Shown: one piece after another, positions 22,454 to 31,143 of the stretch | How the letters are laid out: each line of letters opens with the position of its first letter | Numbering within the stretch: position 1 is the first letter of the stretch | Source: Streptomyces corynorhini | Lineage (GTDB): Bacteria; Actinomycetota; Actinomycetes; Streptomycetales; Streptomycetaceae | Direction: 5' to 3' | Assembly: GCF_003346515.1 (NCBI RefSeq) | Contig: NZ_QQNA01000100.1 | Location: forward strand, 1 to 54,233 | Length of the DNA: 54,233 nt | Made by a program: the position numbers and the translations under genes | Notes under the pieces: model-generated | Told to the model about the DNA's origin: nothing | Databases searched by the model: none | The model's input: only the letters and a program-made list of their open reading frames with translations

Positions 22454-24769
22454 TTGTCAACCGAGGAATTGCAGAACGAACAGCAATTCGTCTCCCTCCT
22501 CCACGAGCGGCTCGACGCCCTCAGGGAGCAGGCCGAGGCCGCCGTGGAATCGGTGACCGGCCAGGTCACCACGGTGCGCCAGGCCCGTGTCGAGCGCGAC
22601 ATCAGCGTCGCGGAGCAGTCCGGCCTGGTGGCGCGGCTGAACGCGGTGGAGTCCGGCCTCTGCTTCGGCCGCCTCGACTTCGCCGACAGGGCCACGGACG
22701 GTACGGAGAGCGGCGCGACCCGGCACATCGGCCGTATCGGCATGCGCCGGGACGACGCCGAACGCACCCCGCTGCTGATCGACTGGCGGGCCCCGGTGGC
22801 GCGCCCCTTCTATCTGGCCACCGGCCACACTCCGATGGGGCTGCGCCGTCGGCGCCACATCACCACCCAGGGGCGCGAGGTCACCGCCCTGCACGACGAG
22901 ATCATGGATCTCGACGACACCACCCGCACCGGATTCGAGAATCCGGACGCCGACGCCGTGCTGCTGTCCGCGCTCAACTCCGCGCGTACGGGCCGGATGA
23001 GCGACATCGTGCAGACCATCCAGGCCGAGCAGGACCGCATCATCCGCGCCCCGCACCAGGGTGTGCTGGTGGTCGAGGGCGGCCCCGGCACCGGCAAGAC
23101 CGCCGTCGCGCTGCACCGGGCCGCGTATCTGCTCTACGCCCACCGCGAGCAGCTCGCCCGCCGCGCGGTGCTGATCGTCGGGCCGAACCCGGCCTTCCTC
23201 GGCTACATCGGTGAGGTGCTGCCCTCGCTCGGGGAGAGCGGGGTGCTGCTGGCCACGGTCGGCGAGCTGTTCCCGGGGGTGGTGGCCACCGGTACGGACA
23301 CCCCCGAGGCCACCGAGGTCAAGGGCCGGGCCGAGATGGCGCGGGTGCTCGCCGAGGAGGTGCGCGACCGGCAGACCCTGCCCGATCCCGTCCTGGAGAT
23401 CCGGCACGAGGACTACGGCGCGCTGACGCTCGACCGCGAGACGGCCCGCGAGGCCCGGCAGCGCGCCCGGGACACCGGTCTGCCGCACAACCTGGCCCGG
23501 CCGGTCTTCGCCTTCCGGGTCATCGACGCGCTGACCGAGCAGCTCACCGACCGGATCGGCGCCGACCCCCTGGGCGGCCCCAACCTCCTCGACCCCTCCG
23601 ACATCGCCCAGTTGGGCAAGGAGATCGCCACCAGCCCCGAGGTCCAGGCCGCCGTCGACGCGCTCTGGCCCACGCTCACCCCGCGGCGGCTCGTCGCGGA
23701 TTTCCTGGCCGACCCCGACCGGCTCGCCCCGCGCGACGCCGCCGCCGTACGCCGGGCCGGACCCCGTACCGGTACGGACGGCATCGACGACTGGACCCCC
23801 GCCGACGTACCGCTGCTGGACGAGGCGGCCGAACTCCTCGGCGAGGACGACTCGGCGGCGCGCGCGGAGGCGGCCCGCGAGCGCCAGGAGCGCATCGACT
23901 ACGCGCGCGGGGTGCTGGAACTGTCGTACGGCTCCCGCACCCAGGAGTTCGAGGACAAGGACGACGAGGATTCCGAGGTCCTCGCCGCCCACGACATCAT
24001 CGACGCCGACCGCTTCGCGGACCGGCACGAGGAGGCCGACACCCGCACCGCCGCCGAGCGCGCCGCGGCCGACCGCACCTGGGCCTTCGGCCATATCGTG
24101 GTGGACGAGGCACAGGAACTGTCCGCCATGGCCTGGCGGTTGCTGATGCGCCGCTGCCCGAGCCGGTCCATGACGCTGGTCGGCGACCCGGCCCAGACCG
24201 GTGACGCGGCGGGCTGCGACTCCTGGGACCAGATCCTGCGGCCGTACGTCCAGGACCGCTGGGAGCTGACCAGGCTCGGCGTCAACTACCGCACGCCCGC
24301 CGAGATCATGGAGGTCGCGGCCGAGGTACGGCGCACGGCGGACCCGCTCTTCGAGCCGCCCGTCTCGGTGCGGTCGACGGGCGCGGGCCCGGTCGTACGG
24401 TCCGCGCTCCCGGCCGAGCTGGCCCGCAGGACGCGGGAGACGGTGGCGTCCCTCGTCGCCGGTCACCCGGCCGAGGGCCGGCTCGCGGTCATCGCCCCCA
24501 CCCCGCTGCTGCCCGCCCTCGCCGCCGCGCTCCCGGACGCCTCCTGGGCGGCGATCCCCGACCTCACCCGCCCGGTGGTCCTGCTCGACGCCCGCCGGGC
24601 GAAGGGGCTGGAGTTCGACACGGTCGTGGTGGTCGACCCGGAGGCCATCATGGACGGCTCACCGCGCGGCACCAACGACCTGTACGTGGCGCTGACCCGG
24701 GCGACCCAGCGACTCGCGGTGGTACGGGACGCGCAGGTCCCGTCCCGGCTCAAGTCGCTGATGCCGTAG
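22454..24769 (+). CDS. helD: HelD-type RNA polymerase-recycling ATPase
   Basis: A 771-residue UvrD/Rep-like superfamily 1 ATPase. The N-terminal coiled coil (about 1-70) is typical of HelD, which inserts into RNA polymerase channels. Walker A is GGPGTGKT (209-216), Walker B VVDEAQELS, motif III GDPAQTGDAAG, motif V RRAKGLEFDTVVVVDPE and motif VI LYVALTRATQRL. HelD proteins free stalled RNA polymerase, and the Streptomyces homologue HelR protects against rifamycins (established for the family; not shown here). The TTG at 22454 has AGGGG upstream; no other start fits the coiled-coil beginning. Two acidic insertions (about 470 and 500) are present. Its 3' end overlaps the convergent epimerase gene by 20 nt. 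Confidence 0.88.
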   Translation: MSTEELQNEQQFVSLLHERLDALREQAEAAVESVTGQVTTVRQARVERDISVAEQSGLVARLNAVESGLCFGRLDFADRATDGTESGATRHIGRIGMRRDDAERTPLLIDWRAPVARPFYLATGHTPMGLRRRRHITTQGREVTALHDEIMDLDDTTRTGFENPDADAVLLSALNSARTGRMSDIVQTIQAEQDRIIRAPHQGVLVVEGGPGTGKTAVALHRAAYLLYAHREQLARRAVLIVGPNPAFLGYIGEVLPSLGESGVLLATVGELFPGVVATGTDTPEATEVKGRAEMARVLAEEVRDRQTLPDPVLEIRHEDYGALTLDRETAREARQRARDTGLPHNLARPVFAFRVIDALTEQLTDRIGADPLGGPNLLDPSDIAQLGKEIATSPEVQAAVDALWPTLTPRRLVADFLADPDRLAPRDAAAVRRAGPRTGTDGIDDWTPADVPLLDEAAELLGEDDSAARAEAARERQERIDYARGVLELSYGSRTQEFEDKDDEDSEVLAAHDIIDADRFADRHEEADTRTAAERAAADRTWAFGHIVVDEAQELSAMAWRLLMRRCPSRSMTLVGDPAQTGDAAGCDSWDQILRPYVQDRWELTRLGVNYRTPAEIMEVAAEVRRTADPLFEPPVSVRSTGAGPVVRSALPAELARRTRETVASLVAGHPAEGRLAVIAPTPLLPALAAALPDASWAAIPDLTRPVVLLDARRAKGLEFDTVVVVDPEAIMDGSPRGTNDLYVALTRATQRLAVVRDAQVPSRLKSLMP

Positions 24770-25688
24770 GCCGGCCGGTCCCTCCCCGCTGGTCGAAGTA
24801 GTGGCCCTCGTCGAGATCGGTGAGGAGGGCCTGGCCCGTCGGCCGCCAGCCGAGCAGCTCGCGGGTCAGCGTGTTCGAGGAGGGGCTGTCGACCCGCAGG
24901 AAGTCGGCCAGCCAGCCGAAGTGCGCGCCCGCGTCCTCGGGGGAGACCGGCTCCACCGGGAGGCCGAGGTGGCGGCCGATGGTCTCGGCGATGGCGCGGG
25001 TCGGCACGCCCTCCTCCGCGACCCCGTGCAGCACCGTTCCCGCCGGAACCTTCTCCACGGCCAGCCGGAACAGCGCCGCGGCGTCGAGGCGGTGCACGGC
25101 CGGCCAGCGGTTGGCGCCGTCCCCGATGTAGCCGGAGACGCCCTTGGCGCGGGCTATGGAGATCAGGGCCGGGACGAAGCCGATGTCCCCCTCGCCGTGG
25201 ACCGTCGGCGCCAGGCGCAGGACCGCCGAGCGGACACCCCGGGCGGCGAGGGCGAGCGTGGCGTCGGCGGTGGCGGCCCGGGGCGAGCCCGACGGATCGG
25301 CCGCGGAGTCCTTCTCGGTCGCCAGGCGTCCCGGGGTCACCCCGATGGTGCCGGAGGCGACCACGAGCGGCCGGCCGGAGCCCGCGAGCGCCTCGCCGAG
25401 GGTGTCGACGGCACGCCGGTCCGCGTCCACGGCGCCCTGGAAGTCCCCGGCGAACGCGATGTCGTGCTTGAAGGCCAGATGGATCACGCCGTCCGACGCG
25501 GCGGCGGTCTCGCGCAGAGCGTCGAGATCGTCGAGCGAGCCGCGCCGCACCTCGGCCCCGGCGGCGGCGAGGGCGTCGGCGGAGGCGTCCGAGCGGGCGA
25601 GCCCGACGACCTGATGGCCCTCCCCGAGCAGTTCGGGAACGACGGCGGAACCGATCCAGCCGGACGCTCCGGTGACGAAGACACGCAT
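24750..25688 (-). CDS. NAD-dependent epimerase/dehydratase-like SDR
   Basis: A 312-residue extended short-chain dehydrogenase. The dinucleotide motif is VTGASGWIGSAV at residues 5-16 and the N-terminal fold is intact. The catalytic Tyr-x-x-x-Lys is not evident; the corresponding region reads SGSPRAATADATLALAARG, so this belongs to the atypical SDR group acting as a reductase or ligand sensor. The ATG at 25688 follows GGGAGG; longer starts run into the operators. It is divergent from a TetR regulator with twin operators and is probably its target, as in many TetR/SDR pairs that respond to small lipophilic or quinone-like molecules (inference). Confidence 0.85.
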   Translation of the reverse strand: MRVFVTGASGWIGSAVVPELLGEGHQVVGLARSDASADALAAAGAEVRRGSLDDLDALRETAAASDGVIHLAFKHDIAFAGDFQGAVDADRRAVDTLGEALAGSGRPLVVASGTIGVTPGRLATEKDSAADPSGSPRAATADATLALAARGVRSAVLRLAPTVHGEGDIGFVPALISIARAKGVSGYIGDGANRWPAVHRLDAAALFRLAVEKVPAGTVLHGVAEEGVPTRAIAETIGRHLGLPVEPVSPEDAGAHFGWLADFLRVDSPSSNTLTRELLGWRPTGQALLTDLDEGHYFDQRGGTGRPTASAT

Positions 25689-25745
25689 GAGGGACCTCCC
25701 GGTAAGCCGACCGGCCGCGTCATGGCGCAGCACGCGGAACCGATC

Positions 25746-25764
25746 GATGTCAGTTGCTGTCATC
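25746..25764. promoter_or_regulatory. TetR operator 1
   Basis: GATGTCAG-TTG-CTGTCATC, an imperfect palindrome with 7 of 8 matching arm positions. It lies near the epimerase-gene side of the 137-bp divergent promoter. Confidence 0.78.
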
Positions 25765-25777
25765 AACCGTAGCACTC

Positions 25778-25796
25778 GATGTCAGCACCTGTCATC
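25778..25796. promoter_or_regulatory. TetR operator 2
   Basis: GATGTCAG-CAC-CTGTCATC has the same arms as operator 1, with centres 32 bp apart (about three helical turns). It covers the -35 (CTGTCA) of the tetR promoter, whose -10 TAGGAT (25813-25818) lies 8 nt before the ATG. Confidence 0.78.
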
Positions 25797-25825
25797 ACCG
25801 AGAGGTGTCACGTAGGATCGGGCTC

Positions 25826-26392
25826 ATGAGTCGATGGGAGCCCAACGCGCGCGGGCGGCTGGAACAGGCGGCCCTTGAGCTGTACAGCGAGCGCGGCTTC
25901 GAGCAGACGGCGGTGGCCGAGATCGCCCGGCGGGCGGGGCTCACGGAGCGGACGTTCTTCCGGCACTTCGCGGACAAGCGCGAGGTGCTGTTCGGGGGCT
26001 CGGGCACGTTCCAGGACCTGTTCGTGGCCGGGGTCGAGGGCGCGCCCGACGGCGCCGCGCCCATCGACGCGATAGCCGGGGGCCTGGAGTCCGTCGCCGT
26101 CTTCTTCGAGGGCCGCCGCGAGCACTCCCGGCAGCGTCAGGCCGTCATCGTCGCCAACGCGGAGCTGCGGGAGCGGGAGCTGATCAAACTCGCGTCACTG
26201 GCATCGGCGATGACCCGAACGCTGCGCGGACGCGGCGTCGCGGACCCGGCCGCGAGCCTGGCGGCCGAGGCGGGCATTGCCGTCTTCAAGGTCGCCTTCG
26301 AGCGCTGGATCGCCGACGGCGAGGAGCACGCGATGGCGCCCCTCGTGCGCGAGGCTCTGGCCGAGCTGAAAGCCGTGACGGCGGGCGGCTGA
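25826..26392 (+). CDS. TetR-family regulator
   Basis: A 188-residue repressor. The TetR helix-turn-helix (residues 10-56) reads LEQAALELYSERGFEQTAVAEIARRAGLTERTFFRHFADK in content. The C-terminal ligand domain is not recognisable beyond the generic TetR fold. The ATG at 25826 lies 8 nt after a TAGGAT -10, so the mRNA is probably leaderless; an ATG at 25754 would put the operator inside the gene. It should repress itself and the divergent epimerase gene through the twin operators. A strong hairpin overlaps its stop codon. Confidence 0.92.
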   Translation: MSRWEPNARGRLEQAALELYSERGFEQTAVAEIARRAGLTERTFFRHFADKREVLFGGSGTFQDLFVAGVEGAPDGAAPIDAIAGGLESVAVFFEGRREHSRQRQAVIVANAELRERELIKLASLASAMTRTLRGRGVADPAASLAAEAGIAVFKVAFERWIADGEEHAMAPLVREALAELKAVTAGG

Positions 26393-26423
26393 GGCCCCGC
26401 CGGAGCGGATCCGGCGGGGCCTC
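26391..26423. terminator. Bidirectional terminator between tetR and glgB
   Basis: Perfect 14-bp stem GAGGCCCCGCCGGA (26391-26404) / TCCGGCGGGGCCTC (26410-26423), loop GCGGA. It starts within the tetR stop codon and serves the convergent glgB as well. Confidence 0.88.
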
Positions 26424-26465
26424 GACCGGCGTTTTCGGCGCCGGAGGTGATGGTACGTCAGAAGG

Positions 26466-29039
26466 TCAGGCGGGCCGCAGCCAGACCGTCGCCAGCGGCG
26501 GCAGCGTCAGGCGCAGGGAGGCCGGGCGGCCGTGCGCGCCGACCGGTTCCGTCTTCAGCGGGCCCGCGTTGCGCACGTCGCCGCCGCCGTAACGGGCCGC
26601 GTCCGTGTTGAGGACCTCCGTCCACTCCGCGAACTCCTCCGGCACACCGAGCCGGTACTCCTCGCGGACCACCGGGGAGAAGTGCGAGACCGCCAGCAGC
26701 GGCGCGCCCGCCGCGTCGAAGCGCAGGAACGCGAAGACGTTGTCCTCGCCCGCGTCGCCGTCCACCCACGCGAACCCCTCCGGCGCCGTGTCGCGCTGCC
26801 AGAGCGCGGGCGTCGCGCCGTACACCGTGTTCAGGTCGCGCACCAGGTCCCGTACGCCCCGGTGGTCCGGCTCCGCCTCGTAGGACGGGTCCAGCAGCCA
26901 CCAGTCCGGGCCGTGGCTCTCCGACCACTCGGCGCCCTGGGCGAACTCCTGCCCCATGAAGAGGAGTTGCTTGCCGGGATGGGCCCACATGAAGCCCAGA
27001 TAGGCGCGTTCGTTCGCGCGCTGCTGCCACCAGTCGCCGGGCATCTTGGAGACCAGAGCGCGCTTGCCGTGCACCACCTCGTCGTGCGAGATCGGCAGGA
27101 CGTAGTTCTCGCTGTAGGCGTACACCATGGAGAAGGTCATCTCGCCGTGGTGGTACTTGCGGTGCACCGGCTCCTTGGCCACGTACTCCAGCGAGTCGTG
27201 CATCCACCCCATGTTCCACTTCAGCCCGAAGCCGAGACCGCCGAAGCCGTCAGGCCCGACGTGGTGGGTGGCGCGCGTGACGCCGTTCCAGGCGGTGGAC
27301 TCCTCGGCGACGGTCACCACGCCGGGGCAGCGCCGGTAGACGGTGGCGTTCATCTCCTGGAGGAAGGCCACGGCGTCCAGGTTCTCCCGGCCACCGTGCT
27401 CGTTGGGCGCCCACTGGCCCTCCTCGCGCGAGTAGTCGAGGTAGAGCATCGAGGCGACCGCGTCGACGCGCAGCCCGTCGATGTGGAACTCCTCGCACCA
27501 GTACACCGCGTTGGCGACCAGGAAGTTGCGTACCTCCGTGCGCCCGTAGTCGAACTCCAGCGTGCCCCAGTCGGGGTGCTCGGCGCGCCGCGGGTCGGCG
27601 TGTTCGTAGAGCGGACGGCCGTCGAAGCGGGCCAGCGCCCACTCGTCCTTCGGGAAGTGCGCCGGTACCCAGTCCACCAGCACCCCGATGCCCGCCCGGT
27701 GCAGCGCGTCCACGAGATACCGGAAGTCGTCCGGTGTGCCCATGCGGGAGGTCGGCGCGTAGAAGCCGGTGACCTGATACCCCCACGAGCCGCCGAAGGG
27801 ATGCTCGGCCACCGGCATCAGCTCGACGTGCGTGAAGCCGAGGTCCTTCACGTACGCGGGAAGCTGAGCGGCGAGCTGACGGTACGTCAGTCCCGGTCGC
27901 CAGGAGCCCAGATGGACCTCGTACACGGAGAACGGCGCCTCGTGCACCGGCCGGTCCGCGCGGTGCGCGAGCCACTTTTCGTCGCGCCACACATGGTGCG
28001 ACTCGGTGACGATCGACGCGGTCGCGGGCGGCACCTCGGTGCGCCGGGCCATCGGGTCGGCGCGCAGGGTGTGCGTGCCGTCGGGGCGGGTGATGTCGAA
28101 CTTGTAGAGCGCGCCGTCACCGATGCCCGGGACGAACAGCTCCCACACTCCGGTGGAGCCGAGCGACCGCATCGGCAGGCTCGTACCGTCCCAGTAGGTG
28201 AAGTCACCGGCGATCCGCACCCCCAGGGCGTTGGGCGCCCAGAGCGTGAAACGAGTGCCGGCGACGCCCTGGTGGACCATGGGCAGCGCGCCGAGCGCCT
28301 TCCACAGCTCCTCGTGCCGGCCCTCCCCGATCAGATGCAGATCGAGTTCGCCGAGGGCGGGCAGGAAACGGTACGGGTCGCCCGCCTCCAGCTCGTCCGG
28401 GTTCTCGTCGCTGTCGCCGTACCGGACCAGCAGGGTGTAGTCCGGTACGGCGGCCAGCGGCAGCACCCCGGAGAAGAAGCCGTCCCCGTCGTCGGCCAGC
28501 CCCGTCCTCGCCCCCTCGGTCACCACGCTGACGGCGCGGGCGTACGGGCGCAGCACCCGGAAGAGCACCCCGCCCGCGACCGGGTGCGCCCCCAGTACCC
28601 CGTGCGGATCGTGGTGCGCGCCGCCGAGCAGCCGCGCGCGGTCGCCGCCGTCGAGCGGCGGCGCGGCCGGTGTCCCGTTCGCGGGCCGCGCGGCGGGAAC
28701 CGCGGGCGCGGCCGGAACCGCGGGCGCGGCCGGAACCGCGGGCGCGGGCGGAACCGCGCGCGCGGGCGCGGTGCCGGGCGCGGCGGTGGCCGGTGCCCGG
28801 CCCCGGTCGGCCGCGGCGCGCGCGGTCTTCTTTCCGCCGGGGCTCCTGGTCCCCTTCTTCCCCGCGGGCTTCGGGGACTTCGCGGGTTTCGCGGGCTTCG
28901 CGGGTTCGGCGGACTTCACGGTCTTCGCCGCGGGCTTCTCCACGGCCGCGGCGGGTGCCGGGACCTGGCGGGCGTTGACCGGCGGTACCGGCGGGGGCGG
29001 GGAGCCGGACGGACGGTCGGACGGCGTGCGGGCGGTCAC
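26466..29039 (-). CDS. glgB: 1,4-alpha-glucan branching enzyme GlgB
   Basis: An 857-residue GH13 enzyme that introduces alpha-1,6 branches into the glucan built by GlgE. After an extension of about 120 residues come the N1/CBM48 domains ([18 protein letters not shown] and [17 protein letters not shown]) and the catalytic barrel with nucleophile Asp near 525 ([10 protein letters not shown]), acid/base Glu near 578 (VAEEST) and Asp near 650 (SHDEVVHG). The extension is unusual: a histone H1-like Lys/Pro/Ala tract ([18 protein letters not shown]) and a PAVPAA hexapeptide repeat. The GTG at 29039 has GAGGAGG. It lies at the promoter-distal end of pep2-glgB, separated from pep2 by 226 bp with strong hairpins. 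Confidence 0.95.
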   Translation of the reverse strand: MTARTPSDRPSGSPPPPVPPVNARQVPAPAAAVEKPAAKTVKSAEPAKPAKPAKSPKPAGKKGTRSPGGKKTARAAADRGRAPATAAPGTAPARAVPPAPAVPAAPAVPAAPAVPAARPANGTPAAPPLDGGDRARLLGGAHHDPHGVLGAHPVAGGVLFRVLRPYARAVSVVTEGARTGLADDGDGFFSGVLPLAAVPDYTLLVRYGDSDENPDELEAGDPYRFLPALGELDLHLIGEGRHEELWKALGALPMVHQGVAGTRFTLWAPNALGVRIAGDFTYWDGTSLPMRSLGSTGVWELFVPGIGDGALYKFDITRPDGTHTLRADPMARRTEVPPATASIVTESHHVWRDEKWLAHRADRPVHEAPFSVYEVHLGSWRPGLTYRQLAAQLPAYVKDLGFTHVELMPVAEHPFGGSWGYQVTGFYAPTSRMGTPDDFRYLVDALHRAGIGVLVDWVPAHFPKDEWALARFDGRPLYEHADPRRAEHPDWGTLEFDYGRTEVRNFLVANAVYWCEEFHIDGLRVDAVASMLYLDYSREEGQWAPNEHGGRENLDAVAFLQEMNATVYRRCPGVVTVAEESTAWNGVTRATHHVGPDGFGGLGFGLKWNMGWMHDSLEYVAKEPVHRKYHHGEMTFSMVYAYSENYVLPISHDEVVHGKRALVSKMPGDWWQQRANERAYLGFMWAHPGKQLLFMGQEFAQGAEWSESHGPDWWLLDPSYEAEPDHRGVRDLVRDLNTVYGATPALWQRDTAPEGFAWVDGDAGEDNVFAFLRFDAAGAPLLAVSHFSPVVREEYRLGVPEEFAEWTEVLNTDAARYGGGDVRNAGPLKTEPVGAHGRPASLRLTLPPLATVWLRPA
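28696..28767. repeat. 18-bp minisatellite within glgB
   Basis: Four tandem units beginning GGAACCGCGG encode PAVPAA-type hexapeptides in the N-terminal extension of GlgB. The last two units differ from the first two by one to two bases. Confidence 0.85.
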
Positions 29040-29103
29040 GGGGGTGCCTCCTCGGCGCGGGGCTTCACTGGACGGGGGTCGGTCGGTACGGGGGTACCCG
29101 GGC

Positions 29104-29157
29104 TGACGACCTGGTGTGCGACAGGCGGCGGGCTCCCTGGCGCGCACCAGGTCGTCA
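29104..29157. promoter_or_regulatory. Long intercistronic hairpin between pep2 and glgB
   Basis: TGACGACCTGGTG (29104-29116) and CACCAGGTCGTCA (29145-29157) are perfect inverted repeats; four further pairs, one of them G-U, extend the stem to 17 bp with a 20-nt loop. A second hairpin, GTCCCG-GTC-CGGGAC (29243-29257), follows the pep2 stop directly. Together they could terminate part of the transcript or set the pep2:glgB ratio. Confidence 0.65.
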
Positions 29158-29265
29158 CAGGGACGGGGGAGCGCGGCCGGGCGGGCGTCGGTCCGTTCCG
29201 GCGCGGCCGTTCAGGGGGGTGGCGTCGCGGGTGGTCGAAGGGGTCCCGGTCCGGGACGGCCGGGT

Positions 29266-30888
29266 TCAGGCGCCGCCGGCCAGTCGGCGGATCGCCGCCA
29301 TCGGCACCGGGAGCCAGCCGGGGCGGTGCCTGGCCTCGTACAGCACCTCGTAGACCGCCTTGTCCGTCTCGTACGCCCGCAGCAGCTCCGGCTCCGCGCG
29401 CGGATCCGTGCCCGAGGCCGCCGCGTACCCCTCGCAGTACGCGTCCCGGCAGCGCGTCGCCCAGTCCGGGCGCCACGGTTCGTGCGAGCGGGCCGCGTAG
29501 TCGAAGGATCTGAGCATGCCCGCGACATCGCGGACCGGCGGCTGCGGGCGGCGGCGCTCGGCGAGCGGTCTGGCGGGCTCGCCCTCGAAGTCGATCACCG
29601 ACCAGCGGCCGTCCGGGGTGCGCAGAGTCTGGCCCAGATGCAGATCCCCGTGGACCCGCTGCGCCGGCCGCCCGCGCCCCGCCTCGTCCAGCCCGGCGAA
29701 CGCGTCGAAGGCGGTGCGCAGTCCCGGGGCGTACGGCAGCAGCGCGGGAACCGCCCGCGCCGTCGCCTCCAGCCGCTCGACCATCCCCGCCGCGAGCTGG
29801 GCGGTCCGGCGGCGGCCGAGCGTCACCGTGGGCAGCGCGGCGGCCAGCGCCGTGTGCACCTCGGCGGTGGCCCGGCCCAGCGCGCGGGCCTCGCCGGTGA
29901 ACTCCCGGCCGCCCGCCAGCGAGGCCAGCGCCAGCTGCCAGCCGTCCCGTGAGCCGCGCAGATACGGCTGGAGCACGCCGAGCGTGAGGGTGTCCCCGCC
30001 GCCGGACGGGTCGGCCGCCTCGAACCAGCCGACCGGCGCGGGCACCCGCCCGCACCCCTCGGCGGCCAGCGCGAGCGGCAGCTCCAGATCCGGGTGCGGG
30101 CCCGGATAGACCCGACGCAGGATCTTGAGGATGTAGGCGTCCCCGGCGGCCGTGCCTCCGGCGGAAGTGTCCCCGGCGGGCGTGCCTCCGGCAGTCGCGT
30201 CCTCCGCGGCGGTGTCCCCGGCAGCCGGGTTCCCGGCAGCCGTGTCCCCGGCGGCGGTGTTCCCGTACACCAAGGAGGTGTTCGACTGCTCGGCGTCCAG
30301 CAGCCGTCCGCTCAGCCCGGCCGGGATCGGGCCCGCCCGGTCGAAGCGCAGCGGCCCCGGGCCGCCGGGTGAGCGCAGCCGCTCCATCAGCACTTCGGCC
30401 AGCCGGGGATCGTGCAGTCCCTCGTAGACGGTACGGCCGGCCAGCGGCCCCTGCGTGGCGTGGCCGATCAGCGCGGACGCCAGCCGCGGCGGCAGCGCCT
30501 TCCGTACCCCGAGCAGCAGTTGGTAGCAGTCACCGGCCGCCGCGGGAGCGAGGGCCGAGGGGGCCGAGGAGGTGGCGGAGGGCGGGATCGACGGCGCGGG
30601 CCCCGACCCGCCGCGCTGTTCGACCCGTACGAGCAGATGCAACAGCCCCGGACCACCCCCGGCCATCGGCAGCAGCTCCGTGACCGTGACCGGCAGGAAT
30701 CCGGTGACCGGGCGGCCCTTGCCCGCGAACCAGCGCTGGCGTGGCAGCCAGTCGTGGAGCAGCGGCGCGAGCGAGCCGACCAGCGCCCTGGCGTCGGAGG
30801 GCGACAGAGCGGGCGACACGGCGGGCAAGTCGGCGGGCGAAGCGTCGAGAAGGCGCGGAGTGATCCGGGTGGATGCAGCCTTCGACAT
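29266..30888 (-). CDS. pep2: Maltokinase Pep2
   Basis: A 540-residue kinase making maltose-1-phosphate from maltose and ATP, the GlgE substrate. The N-terminal cap has LPRQRWFAGKGRPV; the kinase part has EQSNTSLVYG, AYILKILRRV, the catalytic loop QRVHGDLHLGQTL and the metal-binding VIDFEGEPARPLAERR. Between VYG and AYILK is a 42-residue Gly/Thr/Ala-rich insertion (about 209-250), where other members have a short turn; a second low-complexity stretch lies near 105. The ATG at 30888 follows AAAGGA; upstream in-frame codons run through palindromic promoter DNA. In actinobacteria Pep2 works in complex with, or fused to, TreS. Confidence 0.94.
   Translation of the reverse strand: MSKAASTRITPRLLDASPADLPAVSPALSPSDARALVGSLAPLLHDWLPRQRWFAGKGRPVTGFLPVTVTELLPMAGGGPGLLHLLVRVEQRGGSGPAPSIPPSATSSAPSALAPAAAGDCYQLLLGVRKALPPRLASALIGHATQGPLAGRTVYEGLHDPRLAEVLMERLRSPGGPGPLRFDRAGPIPAGLSGRLLDAEQSNTSLVYGNTAAGDTAAGNPAAGDTAAEDATAGGTPAGDTSAGGTAAGDAYILKILRRVYPGPHPDLELPLALAAEGCGRVPAPVGWFEAADPSGGGDTLTLGVLQPYLRGSRDGWQLALASLAGGREFTGEARALGRATAEVHTALAAALPTVTLGRRRTAQLAAGMVERLEATARAVPALLPYAPGLRTAFDAFAGLDEAGRGRPAQRVHGDLHLGQTLRTPDGRWSVIDFEGEPARPLAERRRPQPPVRDVAGMLRSFDYAARSHEPWRPDWATRCRDAYCEGYAAASGTDPRAEPELLRAYETDKAVYEVLYEARHRPGWLPVPMAAIRRLAGGA
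30139..30264. repeat. In-frame minisatellite inside pep2
   Basis: About eight degenerate 15-bp units (GTGTCCCCGGCGGCC-like) encode repeats such as GDTAAG inserted in the N-lobe of the kinase. The reading frame is kept throughout. Confidence 0.85.
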
Positions 30889-30986
30889 GGCATCGCGTCC
30901 TTTCCCCGGGCACACCACAGGATGCGCAGAGTGTCCCGGATTGCGGCAATGGCTGTCCGGCTGTGCGGGACGTGTCGGGTGAGGAT

Positions 30987-31023
30987 GATCCGTACGGATC
31001 CTTTTCGTACGAATTCGTACGAA
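30987..31023. promoter_or_regulatory. Palindrome cluster in the pep2-glgB promoter region
   Basis: A perfect 14-bp palindrome GATCCGTACGGATC (30987-31000) is followed 3 bp later by the perfect 20-bp palindrome TTCGTACGAATTCGTACGAA (31004-31023). A related TCGA-rich stretch continues to about 31055. This AT-richer 70 bp lies 100-170 nt upstream of pep2. No regulator for it is adjacent. Confidence 0.75.
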
Positions 31024-31088
31024 CCTGATACGAGTTTGATCGAATCGATCGAACTGGATAGGGAATCTCAAGGGATGTGAAGAAGGGT

Positions 31089-31126
31089 GCCCCGTGCGGT
31101 GCGGAAGAAACCGCCGCGCACGGGGC
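31089..31126 (-). terminator. Terminator after treS
   Basis: GCCCCGTGCG (31089-31098) and CGCACGGGGC (31117-31126) form a perfect 10-bp stem, with a further GCGG/CCGC inner stem. It lies 18 nt past the treS stop, making glgE-treS a separate unit from pep2-glgB. Confidence 0.75.
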
Positions 31127-31143
31127 CGCGGATCAGCGCGCTG

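Noticed and set aside
26532..29513. 993-codon plus-strand frame over glgB
   Set aside because: Antisense shadow; glgB on the minus strand has complete catalytic motifs.
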